Below, one piece after another: positions 1 through 11,405 of a stretch of DNA of 64,000 nucleotides; position 1 is the first letter of the stretch, and every line of letters starts with the position of its first letter. The stretch spans positions 11,522,396 through 11,586,395 of the forward strand of contig JAZAYU010000009.1 of assembly GCA_038501625.1 (NCBI GenBank). Direction: 5' to 3'. Under the pieces are notes generated by a model, which had not been told where the DNA came from, did no database searches, and worked only from the letters and a program-made list of their open reading frames with translations. The stretch comes from Corbicula japonica. Lineage: Eukaryota; Mollusca; Bivalvia; Venerida; Cyrenidae. The translations under genes were made by a program, and so were the position numbers.

Positions 1-241
1 TCATGAAAAGCGCTGCTGTCTATCGGTTCAAAATGTTGCAGTCGGATTTGTTAAACTATTTTCATAATTTATGGACTGTTGCAGCTATTATAAACCGCCT
101 TTCTTTTTTGATCACCTGTCCACATATCGGCTTCTGGAATAGAACTTCCTTTAAACTCATACCATATCCTTACGATATATAACAGAACACATGAAAAACA
201 TTTTGTTTTTGTATTATATGTATAGAGCACTTGGACAATCA

Positions 242-248
<7 letters not shown>

Positions 249-297
<49 letters not shown>
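249..297. repeat. (GT)n microsatellite
   Basis: About 24 uninterrupted GT dinucleotides. The repeat also creates a spurious His-Thr open frame on the minus strand. Confidence 0.97.
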
Positions 298-299
<2 letters not shown>

Positions 300-300
300 T

Positions 301-780
301 AATGTAAACACATTTTAACAAATCATACCAGTGAAACAATACATATATGCATGTAAGCATTTTACATATGTATAAAGAAATGCTGCGAAACATCAGACAA
401 TTATATAAATCAAACAGAATATTAATAAGCGATATTCACTTAACTGCCAATTTTTAATTTTTAAATTTGTCTTGTCCAGTCAATTGTCCAAAGCTGAATG
501 CCTTATTCACTCAATAACTTTAGCACGAAAACTTCGTGCAAAAAGGACATCTATCGGATACTTTATTCGACCAATGGAAATTAATTTTCTTCTAATTCAC
601 TATCATTCAACCGAAGAAAATTATATATATGTGCATACTGCACTCCATATGCTGTAAAAGGACATATACGTATATTCTATCACACTATTCTCCATTTCTC
701 AGGTGTGATAATTGTCTCCACATTTACTGAAAGTCTAAACTTGTAAATCATACCATTCGTCAAGTTCGTCAAAAAGGTAT
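301..780. other. No gene seen
   Basis: AT-rich sequence between the GT repeat and the first tRNA gene. Short open frames are present but have no recognisable domain, splice context or promoter. Confidence 0.5.
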
Positions 781-782
781 CC

Positions 783-893
783 TGCTCCAGGTGAGGCTCG
801 AACTCACAGCCTCCGCATAGCCTCTTCCCTCGCAATGCAAGGGGAAGGTACTGTCTATAAGTACGGCGCGCTAACCGATTGCGCCACTGGAGC
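783..893 (-). tRNA. tRNA-Ile(UAU) with intron, copy 1
   Basis: The minus strand reads GCTCCAGTGGCGCAATCGG at the 5' end and finishes with the matching CTGGAGC acceptor strand plus discriminator A. The anticodon stem CCGTA/TGCGG encloses loop CTTATA, giving anticodon TAT, which reads AUA isoleucine codons. About 37 nt between loop position 37 and the 3' half are an intron, the standard place for a eukaryotic tRNA intron; animal tRNA-Ile(UAU) genes commonly carry one. Spliced length is about 74 nt. The A box and the B box (GTTCGAGCC) are intact. It lies head-to-head with the copy at 1529-1639. Confidence 0.93.
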
Positions 894-977
894 AGATACA
901 ACGCGATAACGAAGTTTAAATTCAAAAGTTTATCATTGCAATTATAAATACTCGCAAATACTTTCCCCTATAAAATG

Positions 978-1051
978 GTACAAAGTACTTAAGACAGTAC
1001 CTTCTTCAAGTATTTCTATGCAACAGGCTGCGCGAAGGTTAAGAGTTCGAT
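978..1051 (+). pseudogene. Decayed tRNA-Ile(UAU) relic
   Basis: The order GTACTTA-AGACAGTACCTTC ... GGCTGCGCGAAGG ... GAGTTCG matches the anticodon arm, intron and T arm of the tRNA-Ile copies with many substitutions. The 5' half and the acceptor stem are lost. It forms half of the inverted repeat with 1378-1445. Confidence 0.65.
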
Positions 1052-1377
1052 TTTTGTCGATGCGAGTTCAATGGTGAAAGGAGAAATACCTTAAATCATT
1101 TCGAAGGAGTGAAATATATTTGATTGGGAAGTGGTGTTCCGACTGAAATTTTTACATATGCTATCCTAAATCCAGAGACTTTTTTCATATTCTGCTTTTC
1201 CAAACATAAATTTGCTATCAGTGTGTAAGTAAAAACATGTCATTTACTAAAGATATTCCTTTCAGGCCATACTAGCCATTTAATGCCCCCAAACGGCAGA
1301 AAAATTTGGACTATTTAGTGTCAGGCATTGTCTAGCCCGAGTAGTAACATTCGGTGGACTATAAATAGGTAATTAGC

Positions 1378-1445
1378 CATAACCTCCGCACAGCCTGTTG
1401 CATAGAAATACTTGAAGAAGGTACTGTCTTTTAAGTACTTTGTAC
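1378..1445 (-). pseudogene. Decayed tRNA-Ile(UAU) relic, antisense
   Basis: Inverted counterpart of the relic at 978-1051, with the same CTCCGCACAGCCTG and GGTACTGTC blocks. It lies about 85 bp 5' of the intact copy at 1529 and points the opposite way. Confidence 0.65.
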
Positions 1446-1528
1446 CATTTAATAGAGGAAATATTCGCGCGTATTTATAATTGCAATGATAAACTTTTAA
1501 GTTTAAGCTTCGTTATCGCGTCATATCT

Positions 1529-1639
1529 GCTCCAGTGGCGCAATCGGTTAGCGCGCCGTACTTATAGACAGTACCTTCCCCTTGCATTGCGAGGGAAGAG
1601 GCTATGCGGAGGCTGTGAGTTCGAGCCTCACCTGGAGCA
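1529..1639 (+). tRNA. tRNA-Ile(UAU) with intron, copy 2
   Basis: Sequence and 111-nt length match copy 1: paired acceptor ends, A box, TAT anticodon, about 37-nt intron, B box and discriminator A. Its 5' flank mirrors the flank of copy 1, so the two genes are the arms of an inverted repeat (about 783-1051 against 1378-1639). Confidence 0.93.
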
Positions 1640-2053
1640 GGATATGTTTTGACGAACGTTTAGATAACATTTACTAGCCTAAGACATTCAACAAATATGG
1701 CGATCATTATCACGCCTGAAAATAAGTATTTATAAACACACACCAGTTAACCTACATAGCCAGGAGCGGACGGCTGATTCATGAGCAGACTCAACTTTAG
1801 TTTTGCATATTTGAAAGCTGTGCTGTTAACAATATGTCAACAACCTTATAATTGAGGATCTTCATACAGATATCCTACAAAATTATTATAATTCGAATAT
1901 TATTAGAGACTGAGAATTTCAACAACCTTCGCTTTTTTAAGTAACATGATCTTCAGCCTCGTTTAAATCACATGACATTGTAATGAGAGGTTCGACAAAA
2001 GTTCGCTCTAGATACGAGAATACGGTTTAAAGGTTTCCATAAAACAAAAAACT

Positions 2054-2110
2054 ATGTGAGACTCAAACTTTTAACCTCCGCATAGCCTATTCCATAAAAA
2101 GTGGTTTGTA
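2054..2110 (-). pseudogene. Decayed antisense tRNA-Ile relic
   Basis: The minus-strand T-arm and anticodon side are recognisable (GTGAGACTC, CTCCGCATAGCC) but mutated, and there is no 5' half. It sits about 170 bp 5' of the copy at 2277. Confidence 0.6.
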
Positions 2111-2172
2111 TTTTAAAGGGATTTAACAAAAATATTGGAAATATTTGTCCGCACATATCATTGCAAATAAAA

Positions 2173-2276
2173 ACTTCTCGCTCTCGCAGTACAATTGTAA
2201 AATTTTCAACATAAACTTCGCTATCGCAGTATAACTGTAAACTTTTCAAAATAAACTTAGCTACCGCTGTACAACT
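2173..2276 (+). repeat. Short tandem repeat abutting the tRNA 5' end
   Basis: Roughly 40-43 bp units containing TCGCAGTA..ACTGTAAA and AAACTT are repeated about 2.5 times and end directly at the tRNA start. The same arrangement precedes the copies at 14328, 15127 and 29287, so it belongs to the duplicated tRNA module. Confidence 0.7.
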
Positions 2277-2387
2277 GCTCCAGTGGCGCAATCGGTTAGC
2301 GCGCCGTACTTATAGACAGTACCTTCCCCTTGCATTGCTAGGGAAGAGGCTATGCGGAGGCTGTGAGTTCGAGCCTCACCGGGAGCA
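2277..2387 (+). tRNA. tRNA-Ile(UAU) with intron, copy 3
   Basis: Full 111-nt copy with anticodon TAT. Position 68 differs (acceptor strand CGGGAGC instead of CTGGAGC), giving one acceptor-stem mismatch. The intron also carries a change (GCTAGGGAA). It is probably still foldable but less certain to be functional than copies 1 and 2. Confidence 0.85.
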
Positions 2388-2409
2388 GGAAATATTTTAT
2401 ATTGTTGTT

Positions 2410-3130
2410 TTTCCTTTATGACCATGCAGAAAATAAACTATGTTTTGTGTAACCGCAGGGGCAGAAGACGGGGGTGGTGGTGGGGGGTGGCTTTACCTGC
2501 TGTTGAAAATTTATGTCTTGTGAGCAATACAGCCACATCATGGTTAGCTCCCGATCCGCTACTAGCCCCTCTATACGTCTGTGAACTGACCCAGCGACAG
2601 AAGCTGTCGACCGTCCTTTGAGGGTCGTTAGCCACAATTACTGATCGCTCCTAAATAAGTTGAATTTAAAAAAAAGTAACAGAGAAAAGGAGAAGCTACG
2701 ATATCCCACATCTTTCACCTTTTTACAACTCTCGTTCCATATTCGCAAGTTCATCTTTTGCTCTAAGCATCAACATAGAAATGTTTCTTTACTGCCGTCG
2801 TGTAATTCCTCAAACTACAATCAGTAATAAATCAGTAACAATTTAATCTATTCTCTTTAAAGTTTTTCGTGGTTAGAAATTTACAAAATGGATAATATAC
2901 AACTCAAAATTTGATAAGGATCATTTGAAAGTTTTTCTTTTTGTTGTGATTCTGAAAATTTGTTTATTTGACATCAGCTTTGTGCCAAAGAAGGAATGAG
3001 CCGACACACTGTTAAGGTGGAACAGCACTTGAAACTTGGTAGGAGCAATAATTTGGGATAAAATGGAAAGCGATCCCTAACAAATTTTGAGAAGTATATG
3101 AATGCCAAGTAAATGACTAGATTATAATTT
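2410..3130 (+). repeat. Leader of the 81-bp satellite arrays
   Basis: This stretch (AGCAATACAGCC, GAACTGACCCAGCGACAGAA, ACTGATCGCTCCT blocks) recurs at 16080-16600 and 30490-31040, each time directly before an 81-bp array on the same strand. Leader plus array therefore behave as one mobile or duplicated unit. Part of it (about 2990-3065) is also the reverse complement of 13260-13350. No coding sequence seen. Confidence 0.65.
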
Positions 3131-3133
3131 ATA

Positions 3134-3660
3134 ATGCTAGATAAAAGGAAGTTATACCGATGCTTCGTCCATGTACATGATCTTGACTGTAACAACTTCG
3201 ATGCTCACACCAAGAGTATCGTCGTGGTAAACAACATTCACCTGAAAGATTATATAGAGCCGTGCGTAAGTTGTGCATTTACACATATAGCCCATGAATA
3301 TTGTCGTGGTAAACTACCTCAACCTGTATATCATAAGACAGATAGCTAAGTGTCCATTCACACATGGAGCCAACTCCTTTCGACGTGGTAAACAACATTA
3401 ACCTCTATAGCATAAGATAGAGTAAGTTAAGTGTGCATTCACACATGGAGCCAACGCCTTTCGACGTGGAAACAACATTAACCTGTATGTCATAAGATAG
3501 AGTAAGTAAAGTGTGCATTCACACATGGAGCCAACGCCTTTCGACGTGGTAAACAACATTAACATGAATATCATAAGATAGAGTAAGTTAAGTGTGCATT
3601 CACACATGGAGCCCTCGCCTATCGACTTTCTTAACAACATCGACCTGGATATGATTAGTC
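3134..3660 (+). repeat. 81-bp satellite array 1
   Basis: Tandem units contain GTGTGCATTCACACATGGAG, then CGTGGTAAACAACATT, then ATAAGATAGAGTAAGT. The core TGTG-CATT-CACA is an imperfect palindrome. Because 81 is divisible by three, the array leaves long repetitive open frames, which I treat as non-coding. Confidence 0.85.
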
Positions 3661-4440
3661 AGTAAGTAAACGAATGCTTATATTATTCAAAAGTTAATGC
3701 AAGAACGTTATTATTATTATTAATGCAGTTGTCTTTCAAATTAAGGTACCATAACGTTTGTTTATTTGTTTTCATTGATAAATGATTCTCCATACAGTGC
3801 AGACCTTTTTACTACTTTTTTATGAAACATTATTGATATGTACTTGAAATAGTTTCACGTATTCCTTTATATACTTACAATGTTCATTAATGAGAGAATG
3901 TAGTGTTTCACTCTGTCTTTTCCAACAAAATTGACAACAGATGTATCGGCCACGATCAACACTTCCAGATATTTAGTGTAACCCGAAGACGGCGCTCTGC
4001 GGTATCTTCAACAAACACAAATATTAATATGTTATCATATTATCAGCCAAAACAAAAGGTATCCCCATTTTTATCCATAATTTTGCGAAACAGAATAGAG
4101 ATAAATCATAATGCAGTTTTTGGAGACATGTTAATTCATGAATGAAGATTTTTTTAAATATTAGATCAAATGATAATGATTTGTCCTGATTGAAATGTTG
4201 AAACTGCAAGGAATTTTTCTCATTTAGACCAGTCAAATCAGATTTCAATATGTCCAGATAATAAACGGCTTATTAGCCCTTTAAATTTAAAGCATACCAT
4301 AGGTTTTATTGCGGCCAGCATCGACCCACGGTCAGATCAGGGTCTATATGTTAGCTATTCCTTCAATATATTCATATAATTTTTTCAGGATTTTTCTGCA
4401 AATAAACCAATAAATAATTAATGGACTGCTCATGTTGATA
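3661..4440. other. No gene seen
   Basis: AT-rich sequence between satellite array 1 and the segmental duplication. No domain, tRNA or clear repeat was recognised. Confidence 0.5.
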
Positions 4441-4475
4441 GAAAGTTTAATTCAGCGCTTAAAGGGCAAACGTAC

Positions 4476-4556
4476 CTGGAAGGATGTGTACCGGTCATGG
4501 AAACTGAGGGTGGCGGGGTAACTATACCACAGCTTGATAGCAAGTGTTGGCCATGG
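4476..4556 (-). pseudogene. Exon-like block A2 (81 nt)
   Basis: On the minus strand a TTTCAG acceptor and a CAG/GTACGT donor bound an 81-nt frame of 27 codons, phase 0 at both ends, containing Trp-Pro-Thr-Leu and Phe-His-Asp-Arg-Tyr. Its frame continues that of block A1 (4956-5083), which also ends in phase 0. The duplicate at 21940-22020 keeps most of the exon sequence but has lost both splice sites. The family is not recognised. It could be a live exon of a larger gene, but no complete gene could be built, so I class it as a fragment. Confidence 0.4.
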
Positions 4557-4955
4557 CTGAAACCTCTCATGGGCTCCATAAAGATACCCTCGTCGTTTGT
4601 CTGAATGAATCCCGACTGAAATTTTTGCAGAAAAGTACATCAAATTGGTGCTGTTATAGTAGTACGATTTGTTAATATATACATGTATACAACTTCTAAA
4701 ATTGATTATTTTTCAAAGATTGCTAGGTTACTTTCAGCAAAAGTGCCTATAGATACTTGTACTAAACGAGTACACGGTGGCAAATTGTAACAACTTCGAT
4801 ACAGAATAAAATACTGCCTATTTAATGCAAATTAACAACACAAAATCGATGACAAATCTTAAATTAAGGCAATAATATCTGAATGCGCTAAAAATACTCT
4901 GACTCAAATCAAAATCACTATACTTAACAATAAAAGCGTATAGAAACCGACTTAC

Positions 4956-5083
4956 TATTTCACCGTCGTCAATACTGAGGGCAACATGGCTCTCTCCCTG
5001 CAGACCATCTACATATCCATTGTAATAAGTGACGTCATCCTTCAAAGTTTCAACTTCCGTCAAATTACTCCCAGAATGCCATT
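4956..5083 (-). pseudogene. Exon-like block A1, possible metalloprotease prodomain
   Basis: On the minus strand CTTGCAG (acceptor) and ATA/GTAAGT (donor) enclose 128 nt ending in phase 0. The translation includes DVTYYNGYVDG and ESHVALSIDDGEI, which resembles the tyrosine-rich 'YxGxV ... S.VALS' stretch of reprolysin (ADAM/ADAMTS) propeptides; this is motif memory only. The next block (A2) does not look like the usual continuation of that domain. The duplicate is at 22407-22534. The start of the gene was not found. Confidence 0.4.
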
Positions 5084-5892
5084 CTGCAAGCGTTCCTCTC
5101 GGTACAATATCACGTGACCGAAGACGTAATCGCATAGTTGACGACCGCCATTTCAAAACTACGGTAAGTAATTCTTGCCATTTTGAACTGCTATAGTCTT
5201 CAAAGTTGTGTCTGATCGCGGAAGGAATGGATATTTCTGTGTGTTTGTGTCTGCAGCTTGTGTTGGCGGTGGTGATGGCTAAATTAAATTATCAACATCT
5301 AACAACAATGCAAAGATTTTAACTTTTGTTTTGTAACTCAAGTTTGAAAGCGCTTCAGTACTCTACGAATTTCTCTTACACAAACATTAAGTTTAAAATT
5401 GTCTTAAACAAACGTCACTTACTTACAGAAATTAGTTGAAGTTGGAATTGAACCGAATTACCCCATTCCGCGTGTTCCTGGGAAAATGTAGTTCCAGACA
5501 TTCAATATATAGATTGGTAATTTCACGGTTAGTAAAATTTAAATTAAGATATCACTTACCGCAGATGTTGGCAACCTGTATGGACAGAAAATTTATGCAA
5601 GTTTGTAAAAATTTCACAACAAAGTATTTCTACTGTGATCACGTATTTTTTCATATTGTACTTCTTAAACGTTCTTTTAAAATATGTGAAAAAGTCGGTT
5701 TATTTTTTTAATAAATTTAAAATAGTGTTCAAAAAGTGACACACGTATAAAAACCTTCTGGTTTTCTTTCATAGACTATACTTTATAAAAAAAACTGCTC
5801 AAATAAACAGTAAAGAAAAATGGCAAAACTTAATAAGCATGCACTTATTGAAAATTCAACTTACTACGACATATGTCCATATCACAGTACCC

Positions 5893-6220
5893 CTAGTCAT
5901 CCATCTCAACTTCATTTTGAATTGATTTAACAGCGTGGCACAATTTTGTTAGACCTACAGCAGAAACCAGCAAGTGTTCTGATATTACAGCTGCGTCATC
6001 ATACTCCGTCTCACGGTATTTATTTAAACCACTCTCTGCGCTACTTTTGTTCTAAATCTGCCAAAATTTTACAGGTTCATGAAACATTTTAGGTTCTTGT
6101 GTGTAACGTAATTGGTCATTTTCGCGTTCTAGTGTCGAGTCTGAAGTGTCACCTGAACGTGACCAATAAACTTTTGGCTTTCGAGAAGACAACGGACTAA
6201 AGTTCCAAGGGGAATCACTC
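5893..6220 (-). pseudogene. Ser/Pro-rich reading frame with one in-frame stop
   Basis: From a CTGGCAG acceptor-like site at 6221 the minus strand stays in one frame for 109 codons to TAG at 5893-5895, with a single internal TAG about 54 codons in. The first part is Ser/Pro/Arg-rich; the second includes a hydrophobic stretch (ISEHLLVSAVGL). The paralogous block at 23150-23280 has an early stop and no acceptor. No family recognised. It looks like a once-coding segment now broken; the internal stop could also be bypassed by splicing. Confidence 0.35.
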
Positions 6221-6919
6221 CTGCCAGTAGTAACAAACTAACTTAGATGGTAAAAGAATCGTTTCGATTGCTTTAGGTTTTATTCCAATCAGCATTCTAA
6301 TGGTCTCTTATGTGGTTCAATCAATGAGATAAGCTGATTACAACACAAGATCTGATTTTAACGAAACTGTTAATTGATGAGGAGTCTTTAAAAAATCTGA
6401 ATTCTTTACAGAAACAACACTTGTACTTGTATGTATACATAGGCCCTTAAATCACTTACAAAATTGTTCATTCTTTCGTTTCAATCTTATATGTTTATTA
6501 AACTTGTGTCTTTCGGGTGCTCTAATTGCACTCAAGACTGCATTTGTAGCATATCAGATTCTGAAACTGGGTTAAATCTTCAATTAAGACTATAACAAAC
6601 GCAGACAAAATCTCATTTGAGTCATGTGCTTGCGGCTAAATAAATTTCTGTGAAAGTTGTTTCTTCATGCTGTTTTGTGGTGAGAACTGGTGTCAGGGAG
6701 TACTGACTAATTATTATTCATCTCCCATACGTATAGTTTTCTTTCAAATACTTTTCATTTGATGATTGAATTATCTGTTCGAAAACAGTCTCGAGAACGG
6801 TTCTTTTGGGTGTCATACCAACATAATCATGTATGAAGTTACAAAGATAACCACATCCCCGTTCGTGGATTATACAAACCTATAAGAGAACAAGCACACG
6901 CGCATAAGTATAATCTTTT

Positions 6920-7740
6920 AAGAGAAGATGATGTTTTGTTGGTTGTTGCTTTCAAGGCTTAACGTCTGCCTCACTCCTATGTGTGGACAAAGAGTGAGTT
7001 ATTAAGTGCGTAAATATGTTTTGGAGTTACTTCCTTTGCAGCAAGTGACAATGTAATATTTGGAAATTCTAGGTTAAATAATTGTTAATGTTTCTAAACT
7101 ATGCTCGGAAATCCTCTAATTGCTGTAGCATAGCTTATCCGGAAAGGGAATTAATTTTCGAATATGGAAATTTACGTAATTTTCGGGTTTTACATTCTAA
7201 ACAAGCGCCTCGGGGTAAAAAATTATATTGGTGGTTTTGATGTTTGTGAAGACGACGATGCTGTTGATTTACTGCTGCTGGTGCTTATGATGATGAGTGT
7301 ATATATAAATCAATTATTTTAATTCGCACATCGCATGATATCCGTAATATTTTCAAACATATTAGCAACACCTCGATGTAAAAGAGATCATAATTAAGCT
7401 TTAAGCACTTATGATAATACATTGTATCTGAAGCAACTGCAACTTCATGCATACATTAAAATTTGAGTGCACAAAAAAGTTATAAATACAGAGAACCCCG
7501 GGAAACAAAATAAATAGTGAATTTCAGGCGTAAACTGTGTTTATGGCCAATAAAAATGAACGAAATAATGTTTATATTTATGATGATAATTATGTTCTTA
7601 ATCTTAATGTGCAAAGAATATTTGAAAACAAACAATTAATTTTAGATAAACTTGAGATTGCTTAATTATATCATTCAGCATCAGATAAGAAATAAGCAAC
7701 ATCACGTTTTAAGATTTTTTTATTGGCAATCGAAAACAAA
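6920..7740 (+). repeat. Dispersed repeat R, copy 1
   Basis: The same sequence occurs inverted at about 17470-18150 and again, more divergent, at about 54660-55095. Shared landmarks are ACAGAGAACCCCGGGAAAC, GCAACTGCAACTTCATGCAT and GCCAATAAAAATGAACG. No protein is encoded; the origin is unknown. Confidence 0.75.
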
Positions 7741-7744
7741 ACAA

Positions 7745-9000
7745 TGCCTCTGGCCATTATAATTTTTATAAAGTCAAATACACTCGTCAAAAGTTCTAAG
7801 TGCACACTTTTCAATTTTGAATATCTCAAAGTAAACTTATTCTAATTGAATGAAAGTTTGACATAATGTTCATTATGATCAAACAACAATATTTTTGTTG
7901 AAAACCGTGCATATGTTTTATGTATTACGTCATCTACGTCGGCATACGCTATTTATGCGTAATCCCCGTGCGGCAATCGAAATTTATTTTTTACAATCGT
8001 TTTTGTTTTTCACATGTTCACCGACTCCAGACAAAAACGAAAAACACACCAACAAATTGTAACCATGGAACGGTTGACGTCAGCAGACAACGACATTGCC
8101 GTCAAAATTCTTTTCACTGGCACAACTTTAAATTTGTTGTAAAAGATCTTGACGGTTTTCGTAAATGCAAAAGAAATACCTTATTTCTGCATATTTTATT
8201 AATTTAAGAAGAAAATCAAACGTTATTACTTTCTTGATTGATTACGTTGCTTACGTTGAACGCTGACAATACTCAATAACGTCATTAAATATTTACGTAA
8301 AACAACGTAAACCCGAAAATATTAGTGTAACATTTGTTAGATAAGTGTCCAATTAATAAAAATTTAAAACTAAAATTTATAGAAATTCAATAAACTTTAC
8401 AATCGAATTATTCGAAAATGACGTTTATTTGGTCAAAAAGCGTGTCCGAAAACTGGTCAATTTTATCGAAATGAATACATTTTTCGTTCGGAAAGGCTGT
8501 TACACATCTATCATAGTGAATTGCATCATCCCAAACTGCTAAAAAATTCAAAAACTTTTGGCATAAAACACTGTGAAAAAAAAATGGAATTTTCTCCTTG
8601 AAATCCTGTAAAAATGTTATGGATAAAATAGGGAAGAGTGCGCTTGCTCGTCGTGCCCAGCAGACCATTACAAAGCTACAGGAAGATATTTCAGTGCAAT
8701 GGAATGGCGAACTACAGTATTTCCTTTAAATGTGTATGAAATTTAAATTATACAGAGATGAGAAAACGATCACAAATGATAGCCGATGCAATGATAATTA
8801 ACTTAAGAATTGCTCTCTGAGTACAAGTGAGATAAAATGTTATTATTTTTTAATCTGGTTAAGCAGACTTAAATTTTTTGGTGTGCTTTAATAGAATATT
8901 GATTCTTCTTCATTGTAATTTACACTTTTTTGAAAGGTTCAATCAAATAATTTGAAAAATCAACATTTATCAAGTGTGCACTTAGAACTTTTGACTAGTG
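7745..9000. other. No gene recognised
   Basis: AT-rich part of copy A. Open frames at 7920-8207 (+) and 8408-8668 (-) have no domain, no splice support and no clear counterpart in copy B, so they are not annotated as genes. Confidence 0.45.
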
Positions 9001-9765
9001 TATGTATATATTGGCATTAAACATAACAATGTTTATAGCCATGCAAAATATACAAGTTGGCGATATAAAATGAAATTGTAAATAATTGAAATAACACACA
9101 GTACAACAAGAAAAAACACAAAAACTAAACATAAACAGCATACATACGCTGAGAGAACAACATGTAAAATCTATTTTGCATGGTACATTGTGATGATTAT
9201 AATATAGAAACTCAGCAAAACTGGTTTACGTTACGGAAAGATAACGCGGATTAGGCATTCCTTTTTTTCAGTACCCATATAAATGGGTCAATCTGACGAA
9301 TCAAATGCCGGTTCTAAATCGAGCACAAAATGAAATGTGTTCTTTATTTTGAGCTTTGGGCTCAGGGGCGGATCCAGAGGGGATTCAGCAAATGGGGTTG
9401 CTCGAACCCTCTTTTTGGGAAGCAATATTTAATTATGCAGTAACTACCCTCAGAACGACCAAAAACGAACCACTTTCTGGAAAACTTGCATACGACCTGG
9501 GAACTTTTACTTTCAATAGGCGTAATATTGAGAGTAAAAGAAAATGTGTGTTTCCCGTGTACATATAGCCTTCAGCAGTTACCTATTAACCCTTTTTGCT
9601 TGGAGAGTTTTTTGTAACAGAAGGGAAAACACAGATTTAATACTGTCTAAAGAATCCTCAGTTAATAAAATCTTAGCAGACATCCATTTTTGTCTGATGT
9701 TTTTTATAAAATTGAAATAATTATTTCCAATTTTTGTGTTTTATGTATTCAGGGCTGTGGAATAT
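9001..9765 (+). repeat. Dispersed repeat S, copy 1
   Basis: Matches 26140-26885 closely, and its second half matches 55915-56180 more weakly. It includes CAGGGGCGGATCCAGAGGGG, a motif common in invertebrate repeats. Short open frames are conserved between copies only because the DNA is. Confidence 0.7.
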
Positions 9766-10347
9766 TGATTAAGAAATTTGACGATTGCCCACTGAGCGCA
9801 GACCTACTATTCAAGTTAAATTATGTTTTACTCGTATTTGAAAAAAAATCAGAAATTTAAAAAATGAAAATCCAACTGTCATAAAATTAGGCCCTTGTAT
9901 AAACCAATCAAGATGCAATAAACGTGCCAAAAGTGACCTATATACTGCATTCCACATTTTGCACATTATGCACATTTAGCACATTTATTTTAACGTCATG
10001 AGGCGGCAGGTATTTTATCGATAAATCACTTGACCGAGAAGACACTGCGTCGAATCCGAACGAGTATGAAGCCTGATAACGAGAAATCCTTGCCATCGCC
10101 TATGGTATACAACTTGGGTCAAAATATAGTACTAAGGTGCACCTATATTTCAAATAAGCAAGTTATTCCACTGTCAAAGCAAACTGCTCACCTACTCATT
10201 TGTGCATCCTAATTAGTTTTTTGTTAAAAAGTTTAACTTGTAGTGTTCTTTAACTATGTTATTAATGATAATCTGAAAAAAATAGGCACGACACTTAGAG
10301 CCCCAACTTATTGTAATATGTTGCCTTTTGTGTTTAAACAAAATAAC

Positions 10348-10432
10348 GCCCAACGGGGTACTTGGACCCCGATCCTCAGATATCAAAGTTGCTTTAAAAA
10401 GTCGGATGCTCTACCGACTGAGCAAGCCGGGC
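10348..10432 (-). pseudogene. tRNA-Lys-like sequence with insert
   Basis: The minus strand starts GCCCGGCTTGCTCAGTCGG and ends GTTGGGC, giving a 7-bp acceptor stem with two G-U pairs, plus a good A box. The anticodon arm TCCGA/TCTGA has one mismatch and about 14 extra nt. The T loop looks one nucleotide too long and the B box (GGTCCAAGTACC) departs from GGTTCGAATCC. It could be an intron-bearing tRNA-Lys(UUU) gene, but decay or a tRNA-derived SINE head seems more likely. Confidence 0.55.
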
Positions 10433-10924
10433 GTGATATCAAACATTTATACTATCATTAAATCAAACTTCACTTAAAAATTAGTTCTGATGTAAAGAAA
10501 GTGCCTTTCGGTGCCCTGCTGAAAAAATTATACAGGATAGCTGGATTTGGTTTTGTTAACACGTTCAATGCTGACCTTTGGTTTGATCATTAATTAAAAG
10601 TTAATTGAATTTACTGTAATTGTAATGAACTAAATTCTAAGATAAATACCCAATGACTTCCGCCATCTTGGTTTTGCTACAAACTGACCACCAGTAATTG
10701 TTAAACGTGGACTGGATAATTCTTGCTATGATACTGGTGGAAAATACTTGATCATGGCACGTGTTACCGTCAATATCGTAAATCAAACCAATCTAAAATA
10801 AACACTGCCGGCTGTCTACTAATCGACTTTTAAAAAAATCAAATGCTATTTTTGCAACTGTAATATATAGCAAGTTTAACATACAGCTTGCGTTGTTCAA
10901 ATAGAAATAAAAAGTTGACACGTT

Positions 10925-11405
10925 TTAAGTTGAACATCAATGGTATACTTACACGTGAGCTTTTAGTTGCGTTATAAGATGAACATCAATAGAAGACTTA
11001 CACGTGAGCTTTTAGTTGCGTTATAAGATGAACATCATTGGAAGACTAACAGGTGAGCTACTAGTTACGTTTTAAGTTGAACATCATTGGAAGACTAACA
11101 GGTGAGCTACTAGTTACGTTTTAAGTTGAACATCATTCGAAGACTTACAGGTGAGCTACTAGTTACGTTTTAAGTTGACCATCATTCGAAGACTTACAGG
11201 TGAGCTACTAGTTACTTTTTAAGTTGACCATCATTCGAAGACTTAAAGGCGAGCTACTAGTTACGTTTTAAGTTGAACATCATTCGAAGACGTACACATG
11301 AGCTAATAGTTAAGTAATTCGTTGAATATTATTCGAAGAGTTTCACGTGAGCTATTAGTTACGTTGTAAGTTAAACATCATTGGAAGACTTACACGTGAG
11401 CTATT
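10925..11405 (+). repeat. 49-bp minisatellite
   Basis: About ten tandem copies of a 49-bp unit containing GTTGAACATCATT, GAAGACTTACA and GTGAGCTACTAGTTACGTT. Unit starts at 10932, 10981, 11030, 11079 and 11128 give the period. The edge units differ more than the central ones. Confidence 0.92.

Noticed and set aside
680..925. Frame containing QWRNRLARRTYRQYLPLALRG-type sequence (also at 1440, 13369 and 28377)
   Set aside because: This is the translation of the tRNA-Ile gene and its intron, not a protein.
3398..3640. Long repetitive reading frame with a 27-residue period (MCECTLNLLYL type) in the satellite
   Set aside because: 81 bp is a multiple of three, so the array is open by arithmetic. 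The same frame occurs in every array (for example 18185-18427) and varies freely.
9356..9568. Frame near CAGGGGCGGATCC, conserved at 26470
   Set aside because: It lies in dispersed repeat S, has no domain, and the similarity is explained by duplication.
10348..10432. Functional intron-containing tRNA-Lys
   Set aside because: The acceptor and A box are good, but the anticodon stem mismatch, the enlarged T loop and the altered B box make a relic more likely; kept as a pseudogene.
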